Part shown: positions 10,753-21,987 of the stretch, in pieces | How the letters are laid out: every line of letters begins with the position of its first letter | Position numbering within the stretch: the stretch's first letter is position 1 | NCBI RefSeq assembly: GCF_030865425.1 | Contig: NZ_JAVFCB010000003.1 | Coordinates: 124,001-188,000, forward strand | Origin: Microbacterium capsulatum | GTDB lineage: Bacteria; Actinomycetota; Actinomycetes; Actinomycetales; Microbacteriaceae | Length of the DNA: 64,000 nucleotides | Direction: 5' to 3' | Made by a program: the position numbers and the translations under genes | Notes under the pieces: model-generated | The model's database searches: none | Told to the model about the DNA's origin: nothing | The model's input: only the letters and a program-made list of their open reading frames with translations

Positions 10753-12144
10753 TCACTCCTTGCTGGACTCGACGACGCGCACGATCGCGTCCGCGACCGC
10801 GCCGGCCACCTGGGGATCGAACACGCTCGGGATGATGAAGCTCGCGTTGAGCTCGTCGTCGGCCACGCGCTCGGCGATCGCCCCGGCGGCTGCGACCAGC
10901 ATAGGCGGCGTGATGTCCGACACGCCCGCGTCGAGGAGCCCCCGGAAGAAGCCGGGGAAGGCCAGCACGTTGTTGATCTGGTTGGGGAAGTCGCTGCGGC
11001 CGGTGGCGACGACGGCGGCGTGCTTGGACGCGATCACCGGGTCGATCTCCGGAGTCGGGTTCGCCATCGCGAACACGATCGCGTCGTCGGCCATGGCGGC
11101 GATGTCGGCCTCGTCGAGCACGTTCGGGCCGCTCACGCCGATGAACACGTCGGCGTCGACCACGGCCTCCTTCAGCGTGCCCTTGAAGTTGCGCGGGTTC
11201 GTGGTCTCCGCGAGCTCGATGCGGTGAGCGTCGGTGTACTCCTCGTCGCGGTTGATCGCGCCGTTGCGCCCGCAGGCGACGATGTCGACCGCGCCCTCGG
11301 CGAGCAGCAGCTGGACGATCGCGTTGCCCGCGGCGCCCACGCCCGACACGACGATCCGGACGTCGCCGATCGTCTTGCCGACGACCTTGAGCGCGTTGCG
11401 GAGGGCCGCGAGGGTGACGATCGCGGTGCCGTGCTGGTCGTCGTGGAAGACCGGGATGTCGAGCTCCTCGCGCAGGCGGGCCTCGATCTCGAAGCAGCGC
11501 GGCGCCGCGATGTCCTCGAGGTTCACGCCGCCGTAGACCGGGGCGATGGCCTTGACGATCTTGATGATCTCCTCGGTGTCCTTGGTGTCGAGGCAGACCG
11601 GCCAGGCGTCCACGTTGGCGAACTGCTTGAACAGAGCGGCCTTGCCCTCCATGACCGGCAGCGCGGCCTCGGGGCCGATGTCGCCGAGGCCGAGGACGGC
11701 CGTGCCGTCGGTGACGACCGCGATCGTGTTGCGCTTGACGGTGAGCTTGCGGGCCTTGCTCTTGTCCTCGGCGATCGCGAGGCAGACGCGGGCGACGCCC
11801 GGGGTGTACGCGCGGGAGAGGTCGTCGCGGTTGCGCAGCGGGACGCTGGGCACGACCTCGAGCTTGCCGCCGAGGTGCATCAGGAACGTGCGGTCGCTGA
11901 CCAGGCGGACGCTCACGCCTTCGAGAGCGTCGATCGCGGCACGGACCTCGTCGGCGTGCTCCTCGCCCGTGGTGTTGCAGGTCAGGTCGACGACGATGGT
12001 CGTCGGGTGCGACTCGACGACGTCGAGCGCCGTGATCACCGCACCGGCGGCGGCGGCCGTCGCCGCGAGCTCGCTGGTGACGCTGAAGTTGGACGGCGCA
12101 TCGATGCGCAGGGTGATCGAGTTACCGGGTCCGGGATTCGCCAT
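10753..12144 (-). CDS. NAD(P)-dependent malic enzyme with N-terminal ACT-like domain
   Basis: 463 aa. Residues about 10-85 form an ACT-like regulatory domain (SITLRIDAPSNFSVTSEL). The catalytic part follows: SRAYTPGVARVC, the lysine-containing TDGTAVLGLGDIGPEAALPVM, the metal site VFHDDQHGTAIV, and the dinucleotide fold VVSGVGAAGNAIVQLL. It decarboxylates malate to pyruvate. First gene of the operon with DUF6986 and allE, and divergent from iclR across operator pair c. Its presence suggests that part of the purine carbon passes through malate (inference). Confidence 0.92.
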   Translation of the reverse strand: MANPGPGNSITLRIDAPSNFSVTSELAATAAAAGAVITALDVVESHPTTIVVDLTCNTTGEEHADEVRAAIDALEGVSVRLVSDRTFLMHLGGKLEVVPSVPLRNRDDLSRAYTPGVARVCLAIAEDKSKARKLTVKRNTIAVVTDGTAVLGLGDIGPEAALPVMEGKAALFKQFANVDAWPVCLDTKDTEEIIKIVKAIAPVYGGVNLEDIAAPRCFEIEARLREELDIPVFHDDQHGTAIVTLAALRNALKVVGKTIGDVRIVVSGVGAAGNAIVQLLLAEGAVDIVACGRNGAINRDEEYTDAHRIELAETTNPRNFKGTLKEAVVDADVFIGVSGPNVLDEADIAAMADDAIVFAMANPTPEIDPVIASKHAAVVATGRSDFPNQINNVLAFPGFFRGLLDAGVSDITPPMLVAAAGAIAERVADDELNASFIIPSVFDPQVAGAVADAIVRVVESSKE

Positions 12145-12217
12145 GATTCCTCCTCGTCGAGGCGACCCGGGCGGAGGAGCTCGGGCGCAGATGTGCAGTG
12201 AGAGTTTCTCTTACAAT

Positions 12218-12253
12218 TTTCGTATTGTGGACACTATTATCTCCATCGTGGAA
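12218..12253. promoter_or_regulatory. Purine-regulon operator pair in the maeA/iclR divergent promoter (site set c)
   Basis: TTTCGTATTGTGGAC at 12218-12232 and ATCTCCATCGTGGAA at 12239-12253, again offset by 21 bp. The pair lies in the 200-bp gap between malic enzyme and iclR, so it could control both the operon and the regulator itself. Confidence 0.68.
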
Positions 12254-12344
12254 GTATTGCGCAACCCGGTTCCGAAGTCTCTCTGAGATTTCCGGAGCAC
12301 GGCTCTCGCATGATGGAATAACGATGAGGGATGGGAGTACCAGG

Positions 12345-13115
12345 ATGGCGGAGAATCCGAAGGCCAACAAGGGATCGGGATCGGGTGTCCAGTCGGTGGA
12401 GCGCGTGTTCGAGCTCCTCGAGCTGATCACCGACGCCGGGGGTGACGTCACCCTGAGCGAGCTGTCCTCGTCGACCGACCTCCCGCTGCCCACGATCCAC
12501 CGGCTGCTGCGCACCCTCGTGGCGCTCGGCTACGCCCGCCAGCTGCCGAACCGCCGCTACGCTCTCGGCCCGCGGCTGATCCGGATCGGCGAGGGCGCGT
12601 CCCGCCAGTTCGGCGCGCTCGCCCGCCCGCAGCTCAAGCAGCTCGTCGACGCCCTGGGCGAGAGCGCCAACATGGCCGTGCTCGACGGCGACATGGTCGT
12701 CTACGTCGCGCAGGTCCCCTCGCAGCACTCGATGCGCATGTTCACCGAGGTCGGCCGCCGGGCGAACGTGCACGACACCGGCGTCGGCAAGGCGATCCTC
12801 GCCCAGCTCGACGACGACGTGGTGCGCGGCATCGTCGGCCGCACCGGCATGGCCACGCCGACCTCGTTCAGCATCGGCACCGTCGACGAACTCATCGCCG
12901 AGCTCGACCGGATCCGCGAGCGCGGCTACTCGATCGACGAGCAGGAGCAGGAGATCGGCGTGCGCTGCTACGCCATGGCCGTGCCGAACGCGCCCACCCC
13001 GACCGCGGTCTCGGTCTCCGGCCCGATCGCCCGCGTGACGGAGGAGTTCGCGCTGCGCGCCGTCCCCCGCCTGCAGGAGGCCGCCGCGGCGATCGCCGCC
13101 GACCTGGAGGCCTGA
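12345..13115 (+). CDS. IclR-family transcriptional regulator of purine/allantoin catabolism
   Basis: 256 aa. Winged helix-turn-helix at about residues 12-75 (SVERVFELLELITDAGGDVTLSEL, then LPTIHRLLRTLVALGY). The IclR effector domain follows with HDTGVGKAIL near residue 145 and CYAMAVPNAPTPTAVSVSGP near 215. ATG 12345 was chosen for GGGAG nine bases upstream; an ATG at 12324 would add seven residues. Divergent from maeA-DUF6986-allE. IclR proteins commonly bind as tetramers to paired palindromes, matching the 21-bp-offset operator pairs seen here. The effector (glyoxylate, allantoate or similar) is unknown. Confidence 0.92.
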   Translation: MAENPKANKGSGSGVQSVERVFELLELITDAGGDVTLSELSSSTDLPLPTIHRLLRTLVALGYARQLPNRRYALGPRLIRIGEGASRQFGALARPQLKQLVDALGESANMAVLDGDMVVYVAQVPSQHSMRMFTEVGRRANVHDTGVGKAILAQLDDDVVRGIVGRTGMATPTSFSIGTVDELIAELDRIRERGYSIDEQEQEIGVRCYAMAVPNAPTPTAVSVSGPIARVTEEFALRAVPRLQEAAAAIAADLEA

Positions 13116-13149
13116 GGCCCCGCCCCGGCCTCGGCACGGCCCGGCACGG

Positions 13150-13272
13150 CCCGGGCTTGCCCTGCGGGTTCGGAGATGGTTTTCGCCGCTCCCGGGCCGG
13201 CGCGGGCATGGCCCAGCCCGGGCTCGCCCTGCGGGTCCGGAGATGGTTTTCGCCGCTCTCAGGCCGGCGCGA
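13150..13272. repeat. Two 56-bp direct repeats containing GAGATGGTTTTCGCCGCTC
   Basis: Copies at about 13150-13205 and 13217-13272 (67-bp offset) differ at only a few positions. Each contains the core GAGATGGTTTTCGCCGCTC, which is related to the arms of the hairpins at 13314, 14428 and 14503. Confidence 0.75.
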
Positions 13273-13313
13273 GATGCGAAACCCATCTCTGAACCCCGCG
13301 TCGGTGCGGGTGA

Positions 13314-13361
13314 AGATGGAAAACGCCGCCCCCGGACCCGCGGGAGCGGCGTTTTCCATCT
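13314..13361. terminator. Hairpin between convergent iclR and DUF559 genes
   Basis: AGATGGAAAACGCCGC at 13314-13329 pairs perfectly with GCGGCGTTTTCCATCT at 13346-13361. A-runs and T-runs lie within the arms, so it can act in both directions between iclR (stop 13115) and the minus-strand gene ending at 13389. It is also a member of the local repeat family. Confidence 0.6.
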
Positions 13362-13388
13362 CTGGGGGAGCGTGCCAGGAACCGCGGA

Positions 13389-14312
13389 TCAGCCCTGCCG
13401 CGCCGCGATCGCCCGGCGAACGCGGTCGAGCAGCGCGACGGGCTCGTCCAGATCGAGCTGGGTGATCCGGATCACCAGCCACCCGCGATCCTCGAGATCC
13501 CGCTGGCGCCGGATGTCGCGCCGCCACTGCTCCGCGTCGGTGCGATGGCCGTCGCCCTCGTACTCGATCGCGATCCGCCACTGCGGGTAGGCGAGGTCGA
13601 TGCGGGCGAGGAGCCGACCGCCCTCACGCACCTCGTGCTGCACGACGGGCTCCGCAAGCCCCGCGCCGACGAGGAGCAGTCGCGTCTCGGTCTCCTTCGG
13701 GGACTCCACGCCGGCACGGGCGAGCGCGAGGGCCTCGCGGACCGTGCCGCGGCCGGGAAAGCGCGCCCACTGCTGCAGCCGGTCCCGCACGTCGTCGGCC
13801 CGGGCGATCGGACGGGCCCGGAGCAGACCCGGGTAGTTGTCGGCAGCCGTGAGGAGCGCGTCCAGCAGCACCACGGCGTCGACGAGGGTCAGCGCGCCCG
13901 CGCAACTGAACACGGCGGCGATCGGATCCACGACCGGAACGGATCTGATCCGCCAGGTGTCGGCATGATGCTCGTTCAGGCGACGCCCGCGGACGCCCGC
14001 GGTCTTCGGCGGCGTCGCGTCCGGGGGCACGGCCACATCCAGCGGCTCGGCGATGGTCCAGCGCTGCGGGAACGGCAGCCCCCACAGGCGCACGGCTGTC
14101 CTGCCGACGAAACGCTGCCGCGGCTTCAGACGACGCGCCCCGCAGGCCACGAGCTCCGCGAACGTCGTCGGGGCGGCCGCGGCGCGCACCCCGCGGAACG
14201 GCCGATGCAGATCCGCCGCATCGGCCCGGCCCCGGCGGATCCCGGCGGCGGCCGCCTCGGCCAGGGTGAACGGGTCGCCGAGGGCGGGCGGGAGCGGGAT
14301 CCGATGGTGCAT
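13389..14312 (-). CDS. DUF559 (Vsr/PD-(D/E)XK-like) domain protein
   Basis: 307 aa from ATG 14312. The N-terminal 100 residues resemble a winged-helix, AbiEi-like region (FTLAEAAAAGIRRGRADAADL). The C-terminal DUF559 domain carries RIDLAYPQWRIAIEYEGDGH and GWLVIRITQLDL, consistent with the D...ExE core of PD-(D/E)XK nucleases. Such proteins recur in many copies in Microbacteriaceae and their function is not established; DNA cleavage or a defence/toxin-antitoxin role is inference. It is flanked on both sides by near-identical hairpins, as if it were a discrete cassette between iclR and aceE. Confidence 0.82.
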   Translation of the reverse strand: MHHRIPLPPALGDPFTLAEAAAAGIRRGRADAADLHRPFRGVRAAAAPTTFAELVACGARRLKPRQRFVGRTAVRLWGLPFPQRWTIAEPLDVAVPPDATPPKTAGVRGRRLNEHHADTWRIRSVPVVDPIAAVFSCAGALTLVDAVVLLDALLTAADNYPGLLRARPIARADDVRDRLQQWARFPGRGTVREALALARAGVESPKETETRLLLVGAGLAEPVVQHEVREGGRLLARIDLAYPQWRIAIEYEGDGHRTDAEQWRRDIRRQRDLEDRGWLVIRITQLDLDEPVALLDRVRRAIAARQG

Positions 14313-14427
14313 CCCCCGATCCTCTGGGACCCGCTTCGCGCGCGGGGCAGGGATCCCGGAATCCGTGCACGATCGACGGATCCGGTGCCCTGTGCAGGAC
14401 CATCGCGCCATCGTACGGCCTCGCGGC

Positions 14428-14550
14428 AGAGATGGATTCCGCCTCTCCCGACGCGCTCCGGGCGGCGAAATCCATCTCCACCTGTCAGTGGCCGACACCG
14501 GGAGATGGAAAACGCCGCCCCCGGAACGGTGGGGGCGGCGTTTTCCATCT
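14428..14550. repeat. Palindromic repeats behind aceE (hairpin terminators)
   Basis: A 20-base perfect stem has one arm at 14503-14522 (AGATGGAAAACGCCGCCCCC) and its complement at 14531-14550. An imperfect relative, GAGATGGATTCC with GAAATCCATCTC, lies at about 14428-14478. Both sit in the 308-bp gap between aceE and the DUF559 gene and are near-copies of the 13314-13361 hairpin. The 14503 hairpin is well placed to terminate aceE transcripts. Confidence 0.75.
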
Positions 14551-14591
14551 CTGAGCGGGTCGCGCGACCTCTGAGCGGGGTTGCGCGACCT
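14551..14591. repeat. Short tandem repeat next to the aceE 3' end
   Basis: CTGAGCGGGTCGCGCGACCT (14551-14570) is followed by a 21-base near-copy (14571-14591) and the start of a third, CTGAGGGGACACG. No gene is apparent here. Confidence 0.6.
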
Positions 14592-14620
14592 CTGAGGGGA
14601 CACGCAACCCCACGCAGCGC

Positions 14621-17332
<2,712 letters not shown>

Positions 17333-17400
17333 CTTCGGCCTTTCTGTTAGATGTAGGTGACTGCCGACGACGGCAGCGGGTCAGACTCGGGAGGAAGACG

Positions 17401-18147
17401 ATGGGCGGACGCATCGCCGTGGTGACGGGTGCGGGTTCGGGGATCGGACGCGCCGTGGCGCGCGCGATGCTGGACTCCGGCTACCGCGTGGCGCTGGCCG
17501 GGCGGCGCGAGGACGCGCTGCGGGAGACGGCGGGCGGGCATGCGGACGCTCTCGTCGTGCCGACCGACGTGACGGTCGAGGCGGAGGTGGACGCCCTGTT
17601 CGCGCGCGTCGTGCAGGAGTGGGGCCGGGTGGACGTGCTGTTCAACAACGCCGGCGCGTTCGGCCCCGCGGTCTCCGCCGCGGACATCGAGCTGGACGAC
17701 TGGGAGCGCACCCTCGCCGTCAACGTGACCGGGGCGCTGCTGTGCGCGCGGGCCGCGATGCGCACGATGCGCGCACAGGAGCCGCAGGGCGGACGCATCA
17801 TCAACAACGGATCCATCTCCGCGCATGTGCCGCGCCCGCAGTCCGTGGCGTACTCGGTGAGCAAGCACGCGATCACCGGGCTGACGAAGTCGATCGATCT
17901 GGACGGGCGGCCGCACGGCATCTCCTGCGGTCAGATCGACATCGGCAACACGCGCACCGAGATCATGTCCACGCTCGGCGTCGGATCCGGCGCGCTGCAG
18001 GCGGACGGCAGCCGGCGCGTGGAGCCCACCTTCGCGCTCGACGACGCGGCACGGACGGTGCTGTTCATGGCGGATCTGCCGGCCGAGGCGAACATCGGCT
18101 CGCTCGTCATCACGGCGAGCGGGATGCCCTTCGGCGGCCGCGGCTGA
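17401..18147 (+). CDS. Short-chain dehydrogenase/reductase (SDR), classical type
   Basis: 248 aa. NAD(P)-binding TGAGSGIG at residues 9-16, [23 protein letters not shown], the catalytic serine region [10 protein letters not shown], and active-site [11 protein letters not shown] near residue 155. Substrate unknown. GGGAGGAAG precedes the ATG. Divergent from aceE with only 68 bp between. An orphan purine-type promoter and ribosome site lie just beyond its 3' end on the opposite strand, so a rearrangement may have brought it here. Confidence 0.9.
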   Translation: MGGRIAVVTGAGSGIGRAVARAMLDSGYRVALAGRREDALRETAGGHADALVVPTDVTVEAEVDALFARVVQEWGRVDVLFNNAGAFGPAVSAADIELDDWERTLAVNVTGALLCARAAMRTMRAQEPQGGRIINNGSISAHVPRPQSVAYSVSKHAITGLTKSIDLDGRPHGISCGQIDIGNTRTEIMSTLGVGSGALQADGSRRVEPTFALDDAARTVLFMADLPAEANIGSLVITASGMPFGGRG

Positions 18148-18168
18148 GGCGATGCGGGGGTTCGCGAA

Positions 18169-18268
18169 CATCTGCGGACCTCCTCGTCCCGGACCCGCTC
18201 CCCCGGGGATCGTGCGGATCTTCTTCACTCGTTTCCAGATTGTGGAATAACTATTTCAGATTGCGTAA
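18169..18268 (-). promoter_or_regulatory. Orphan purine-regulon operator pair with leader and start codon (site set d)
   Basis: TTCCAGATTGTGGAA (18233-18247) and TTTCAGATTGCGTAA (18254-18268) are two strong sites offset by 21 bp. Reading leftward there follows a leader with AGGAGGT seven bases before an ATG at 18171-18169. GACGAGGAGGTCC also occurs in the leader of the purine permease at 19908-19925. After about seven codons the reading runs antisense into the SDR gene. It looks like the 5' end of a lost purine-regulated gene. Confidence 0.65.
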
Positions 18269-18344
18269 CTAGTGTCCTCCCCCGGGGCGTTCTTGTCAAG
18301 ACTTCCCGGCCCGGGGCGGCACGCGCACCGCGATGACGACGGAA

Positions 18345-18370
18345 GCGGGGCCCGGCACGCCGGACCCCGC
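18345..18370 (-). terminator. Terminator hairpin behind the purine permease
   Basis: GCGGGGCCCGGC (18345-18356) pairs with GCCGGACCCCGC (18359-18370) with one mismatch, followed on the minus strand by a short uC-rich stretch. Position fits the end of the permease transcript. Confidence 0.5.
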
Positions 18371-18410
18371 ATCGGTCATCTCTTCCCCGCAGCGCGGCGG
18401 GAGGAGCGGA

Positions 18411-19907
18411 TCAGTGCCCTGATCCGTGCGCCGGCTCCTCGTCCTCGACGAGGACGGTCTCGCCGTCCGCGTTCACGAGCTTGCCGCCCTCGTAGCGATC
18501 CCCCTCGCGGAGGACGCGGATGACGTCGGTCTTGACGACCCGCACCGGGCTCGCCGCGAACACCGAGGGGTTCTCCGGGGTGCCCTTCGTGAAGTGGTTG
18601 AACACGAGGTTCAGCACGATCGCCATGATCGCGGCCGAGCTGATGCCCGAGTTGAAGATGACCTGGAACCAGGTCGGGAAGTGGCTGTAGACGCTGCTGT
18701 TCACCTCGGGCAGCACGCCGAACGAGATCGACGCCGCGACGATGATCAGGTTCATGTTGCCCTCGTACTTCACCTTCGCGAGGGTGCGGATGCCGCTCGC
18801 GGTCACCGTGCCGAACAGCACGAGGCCCGCGCCTCCCAGGACGGCGGTCGGGACCGCGGCCACGATCCGGCCGAGGACCGGGAAGAGACCGAGGACGATG
18901 AGCACGACACCTCCGGCGGCCACCGCGTAGCGGCTCTTGATCTTGGTGACGGCGACCAGGCCGACGTTCTGGGCGAACGCGCTCTGGGTGAACGAGTTGA
19001 ACACCGGAGAGACGGCGCTGGAGAGCATGTCGGCGCGCAGACCCGCGGCGATGCGCTTGCGGTCGACCTTGGATCCGGTGATCTCCGCGACGGCGAGGAT
19101 GTCGGCCGTGGTCTCGGTGAGGATGACGAGCACCACGATCAGCATCGACACGATGCCGGCGATGTTGAACGTCGGCAGGCCGAACGCGAACGGGGTCGGG
19201 AAGGCGAAGATCGGGCCGGTGAAGACCTTGGAGAAGTCGGCCTTGCCGATCGCGACGGAGAACAGCGTCCCCACGATCATCGCGAGCAGGATCGAGAGCC
19301 GCGAGATGGTCGCGTTGCCGACCTTGCTGAGGACCATGATGACGAGCAGCGTGAAGGCGGCGATGCCGACGCCCACGGGGTCCGCGAAGTCGGGCGCCTT
19401 GGGGTTGGCGCCGGTGATCCAGCGCGACGCGACCGGGACCAGGGACAGGCCGATCGTGGTGATCACGACGCCCGTGACGACCGGCGGGAAGAACCGCACG
19501 ATCTGGGCGAAGAACGGTGCGATCACGAGTCCGATCAGGGACGCGACGATCACGGATCCGAAGACGCCGGCGATCCCGCCGCCGCTGTTGATGATCGCGA
19601 GCATGGTCGCGACGCCGGCGAAGGAGACGCCCTGCACGAGCGGGAGCTGGGATCCGAAGAAGGGGATGCCGAGCGTCTGCAGAAGGGTGGCGAGGCCTCC
19701 CATGAAGAGGCAGGCGGCGATCAGCACGCCGAGCTGGGTGGCCGGGATGCCGGCGGCGGAGCCAATGATCAGCGGCGGGGCGATGATGCCCCCGTACATG
19801 GTCAGGACGTGCTGCAGACCGAAGGCGAAGGCGGTGCCGACGGGGAGCTTCTCGTCTTCGGGGCGGGTGGATGCCGGCTTTGCTGCGCGGCTCTTGGTGG
19901 CGGACAT
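18411..19907 (-). CDS. NCS2-family purine (urate/xanthine) permease
   Basis: 498 aa with about 14 hydrophobic segments. NCS2 opening FGLQHVLTMYGGIIAPPLIIG and the signature region around FTQSAFAQNVGLVAVTKIKSR near residue 315 place it with urate/xanthine:cation symporters. Located downstream of uricase on the same strand, so urate is the likely substrate (inference). A hairpin at 20014-20045 separates it from uricase, and its own leader carries no recognisable operator pair; it may be expressed by read-through or from a weak promoter. Confidence 0.9.
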   Translation of the reverse strand: MSATKSRAAKPASTRPEDEKLPVGTAFAFGLQHVLTMYGGIIAPPLIIGSAAGIPATQLGVLIAACLFMGGLATLLQTLGIPFFGSQLPLVQGVSFAGVATMLAIINSGGGIAGVFGSVIVASLIGLVIAPFFAQIVRFFPPVVTGVVITTIGLSLVPVASRWITGANPKAPDFADPVGVGIAAFTLLVIMVLSKVGNATISRLSILLAMIVGTLFSVAIGKADFSKVFTGPIFAFPTPFAFGLPTFNIAGIVSMLIVVLVILTETTADILAVAEITGSKVDRKRIAAGLRADMLSSAVSPVFNSFTQSAFAQNVGLVAVTKIKSRYAVAAGGVVLIVLGLFPVLGRIVAAVPTAVLGGAGLVLFGTVTASGIRTLAKVKYEGNMNLIIVAASISFGVLPEVNSSVYSHFPTWFQVIFNSGISSAAIMAIVLNLVFNHFTKGTPENPSVFAASPVRVVKTDVIRVLREGDRYEGGKLVNADGETVLVEDEEPAHGSGH

Positions 19908-20013
19908 GTGTGGTGGACCTCCTCGTCCATGTCGCCCCGACGCTGGGGCGGATCCCTCTCGGGACGGTGGTGCGCGTTTCCGGGCGCGACGAAAGAAGGG
20001 GTGAGGAAAGAGA

Positions 20014-20045
20014 GGTGGGCCCGTTTCCCCCGAACCGGGCCCACC
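20014..20045 (-). terminator. Hairpin between uricase and the permease
   Basis: GGTGGGCCCG (20014-20023) pairs perfectly with CGGGCCCACC (20036-20045); the minus-strand transcript continues UCUCUUUCCUC. It may terminate or attenuate the uraD-uraH-uox transcript before the permease. Confidence 0.6.
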
Positions 20046-20129
20046 CGAGGCCGCTCCCCCGCTATCGACGGGGAGCGACCGGTCTGGATTCCGCGGCCGT
20101 GCGACGGGCCGCGGGGTCTGTGACCGGAC

Positions 20130-21023
20130 TCAGCAGAATCCGGCGATGCCGTCCCACGAGCGGTGGTCGGCGTCGGCGCCGTCGCGCAGGAACGACGCCT
20201 CGATCAGGCCGTAGGGACGGTCCGCGGCGAAGAACACCTCGTTAGGGTTCTCCAGGCCGAACGGCGACAGGTCCACGACGAAGTGGTGCTTGTTCGGCGT
20301 CGAGAAGCGGATCTCGTCGATCTCCGGGTGCGCCTCGAGGACGGCTTCGGCCATCTCCTTGAGCGTGTGCTGCAGCGCGTAGGAGTAGTTGCGCGAGAAG
20401 CCCGCGAGCAGCAGGCGGCGCACGTCCGCGTAGACCTCGTTGAAGTCGAGGTCGTTGCGGTTGTAGCGCCACTTGGCCGTGACGGAGGTGGCGAGGATGC
20501 GGTCCTCGGTCTCGGGCAGGGTGGTGTACTTGTCGCGCGGGTAGCCGACGAAGCCGCTCTGCGTGGACTTCAGGACGGTGAGGTCCTGCAGGCCCGCGAT
20601 GATCGTGGTGTCGTCGCCGTCGATCTGCACCACGGCGGTGCGGGTCTCGGTGCCGCCGCGCACGAACGAGTGGTCGTGCTCGCCGTTGTCGCCCTCGATG
20701 CGCAGCCAGGTGTACTGCTCCGCCTCCCAGCGGCCGCCGGTCACCCAGTCGAACTCGCCGGTGAAGTGCCGGCCGAGGCGCAGCAGGAAGTCCTCCGGGC
20801 TGCCGATGCCGTCCTTGGCGAAGGCGTACACGGTGTTCTTCTGCGTGTCGGTGGCGACGACGTGCTCGTTGTTGCCGTCGAAGTGCGCGCTGGCGAAGTC
20901 GCCGCGCAGCTGCGAGGTGACGTTCAGGTCCTCGATCTCGTGACGGGGCGAGTCGCGGGTGATGCGGACGACGCGGTTCTCGGCCTTGCCGTACTGGTTC
21001 TTGCCCAGAATGATGTTGGTCAT
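20130..21023 (-). CDS. Urate oxidase (uricase)
   Basis: 297 aa cofactor-free uricase of two tunnelling-fold (T-fold) domains. Catalytic Thr lies in VVATDTQKNTVYAFAK (about residues 55-70); TPNKHHFVVDL near residue 245 is the second signature. It oxidises urate to 5-hydroxyisourate and peroxide. The next two enzymes of the pathway are the two upstream genes, uraH 8 bp away and uraD. Peroxide production gives a rationale for the peroxiredoxin elsewhere in the regulon. Confidence 0.96.
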   Translation of the reverse strand: MTNIILGKNQYGKAENRVVRITRDSPRHEIEDLNVTSQLRGDFASAHFDGNNEHVVATDTQKNTVYAFAKDGIGSPEDFLLRLGRHFTGEFDWVTGGRWEAEQYTWLRIEGDNGEHDHSFVRGGTETRTAVVQIDGDDTTIIAGLQDLTVLKSTQSGFVGYPRDKYTTLPETEDRILATSVTAKWRYNRNDLDFNEVYADVRRLLLAGFSRNYSYALQHTLKEMAEAVLEAHPEIDEIRFSTPNKHHFVVDLSPFGLENPNEVFFAADRPYGLIEASFLRDGADADHRSWDGIAGFC

Positions 21024-21031
21024 TTTCGTAC

Positions 21032-21373
21032 TCAGCTTCCTCGGTAAGTGGAATAGGCGAACGGGCTGAGCAGCAGCGGCACGTGATAGTGCGCCTGCTC
21101 AGCGTCGACCTGGAAGGTCAACACCACCTCCGGGAAGAAGGTGTCCGTGTCGATGCCGGCGAAGTAGGCCGCCGTGTCGAACCGGAGTCGGTATGCACCG
21201 CTCTCCAGCCGCTCGGGGCCCAGCTCTTTCACCCGCCCGTCAGCATCGGTGAGGCCCGTACCGATCCCGACCCATCCATCGCCGACTCGGGCCTCGAGCT
21301 CGACGGCGACGCCGGGCGCCGGGCGCCCGATCGATGTGTCCAGGATGTGGGTGGTCACGTGGGAGACGCTCAT
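21032..21373 (-). CDS. uraH: 5-hydroxyisourate hydrolase (transthyretin-related)
   Basis: 113 aa, family size. HVTTHILDTSIGRPAPGV at the N-terminus and the C-terminal tetrapeptide YRGS are diagnostic. It opens 5-hydroxyisourate to OHCU. Its ATG overlaps the uraD stop by four bases (21370-21373) and uricase follows after 8 bp, giving a uraD-uraH-uox operon. Confidence 0.95.
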   Translation of the reverse strand: MSVSHVTTHILDTSIGRPAPGVAVELEARVGDGWVGIGTGLTDADGRVKELGPERLESGAYRLRFDTAAYFAGIDTDTFFPEVVLTFQVDAEQAHYHVPLLLSPFAYSTYRGS

Positions 21374-21870
21374 GCGTTTTCTCCGGTCTCGATGGCCGCG
21401 CTCAGACGCAGCGCCGCGATCTCGCGCAGCTGCTGGTCGACGACGGCGAGTTCCTGCTCGTCGGTGTTGCCCAGGCGCTGCTGCAGCAGGGCGAGGATCT
21501 CCTCGGCGCTGCGGCCGGCGGCCCGGACGAGGTAGACCCGGTCGAACCTGGCCTCGTACGCGCGGTTGCCCTCGGCGAGGGCGGCGCGCGCGGCGTCGTC
21601 GACGCTGGGCTGCTCCCTGCGGGAGTGCGCGGCCTCGGCGCTCGTGCCGTCGACCTTCGCGCCGATCCGCGGGTGATGCGCGAGGGCCCCGTCGAGTTCG
21701 GCCTCGCTGAGCGGGGCGGCGGCGTCGAGAGCGGCTGCGGTGAGCGCATCGACGCTGGCGTACGGGCGTCCGTCTACGATCGCGTCGATCCAGCGGGCGA
21801 TGTCGAGAGCGGGCTTAACAGTCGCCGCGGCTTCGTCGCGGCTTGTGGAGTTGAACTCCTTGAGCAACAT
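21370..21870 (-). CDS. uraD: OHCU decarboxylase
   Basis: 166 aa. Family motif AHHPRIGAK near residues 64-72 with the catalytic histidine, and a downstream SRREQPSV corresponding to the conserved S..EQ. It decarboxylates OHCU to (S)-allantoin. First gene of the urate operon; operator pair e lies 80-120 bp upstream. Confidence 0.94.
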   Translation of the reverse strand: MLLKEFNSTSRDEAAATVKPALDIARWIDAIVDGRPYASVDALTAAALDAAAPLSEAELDGALAHHPRIGAKVDGTSAEAAHSRREQPSVDDAARAALAEGNRAYEARFDRVYLVRAAGRSAEEILALLQQRLGNTDEQELAVVDQQLREIAALRLSAAIETGENA

Positions 21871-21951
21871 CTTCGATCCTCAAGACATGCTGGCATCCGG
21901 CGCGTAAGGCTATACGGATCCTCCGGTACTGCTCAGGGGGAGGAGATTGTC

Positions 21952-21987
21952 TTCCGTATGCCGGAACTGTTATTTCAGCATGTGTAA
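21952..21987. promoter_or_regulatory. Purine-regulon operator pair upstream of uraD (site set e)
   Basis: TTCCGTATGCCGGAA at 21952-21966 (perfect five-base arms) and TTTCAGCATGTGTAA at 21973-21987, offset by 21 bp. The following TAGTGTGCCC resembles the flank of orphan pair d (TAGTGTCCTC), so d and e are the closest relatives. This is the main content of the 329-bp gap 21871-22199. Confidence 0.7.

Noticed and set aside
12250..12264. Third purine operator GGAAGTATTGCGCAA in the maeA/iclR gap
   Set aside because: It overlaps the better site at 12239-12253 and breaks the 21-bp spacing found at all other pairs.
13150..13272. Insertion-sequence ends
   Set aside because: The 56-bp units are direct, not inverted, and no transposase or target duplication is visible.
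17347..18171. Long open frame antisense to the SDR gene, with a good ribosome site and ATG at 18171
   Set aside because: The plus strand encodes an unmistakable SDR; the antisense product is Arg/His/Asp-rich low-quality sequence typical of shadow frames in high-GC DNA. The start signals are reported as an orphan promoter instead.
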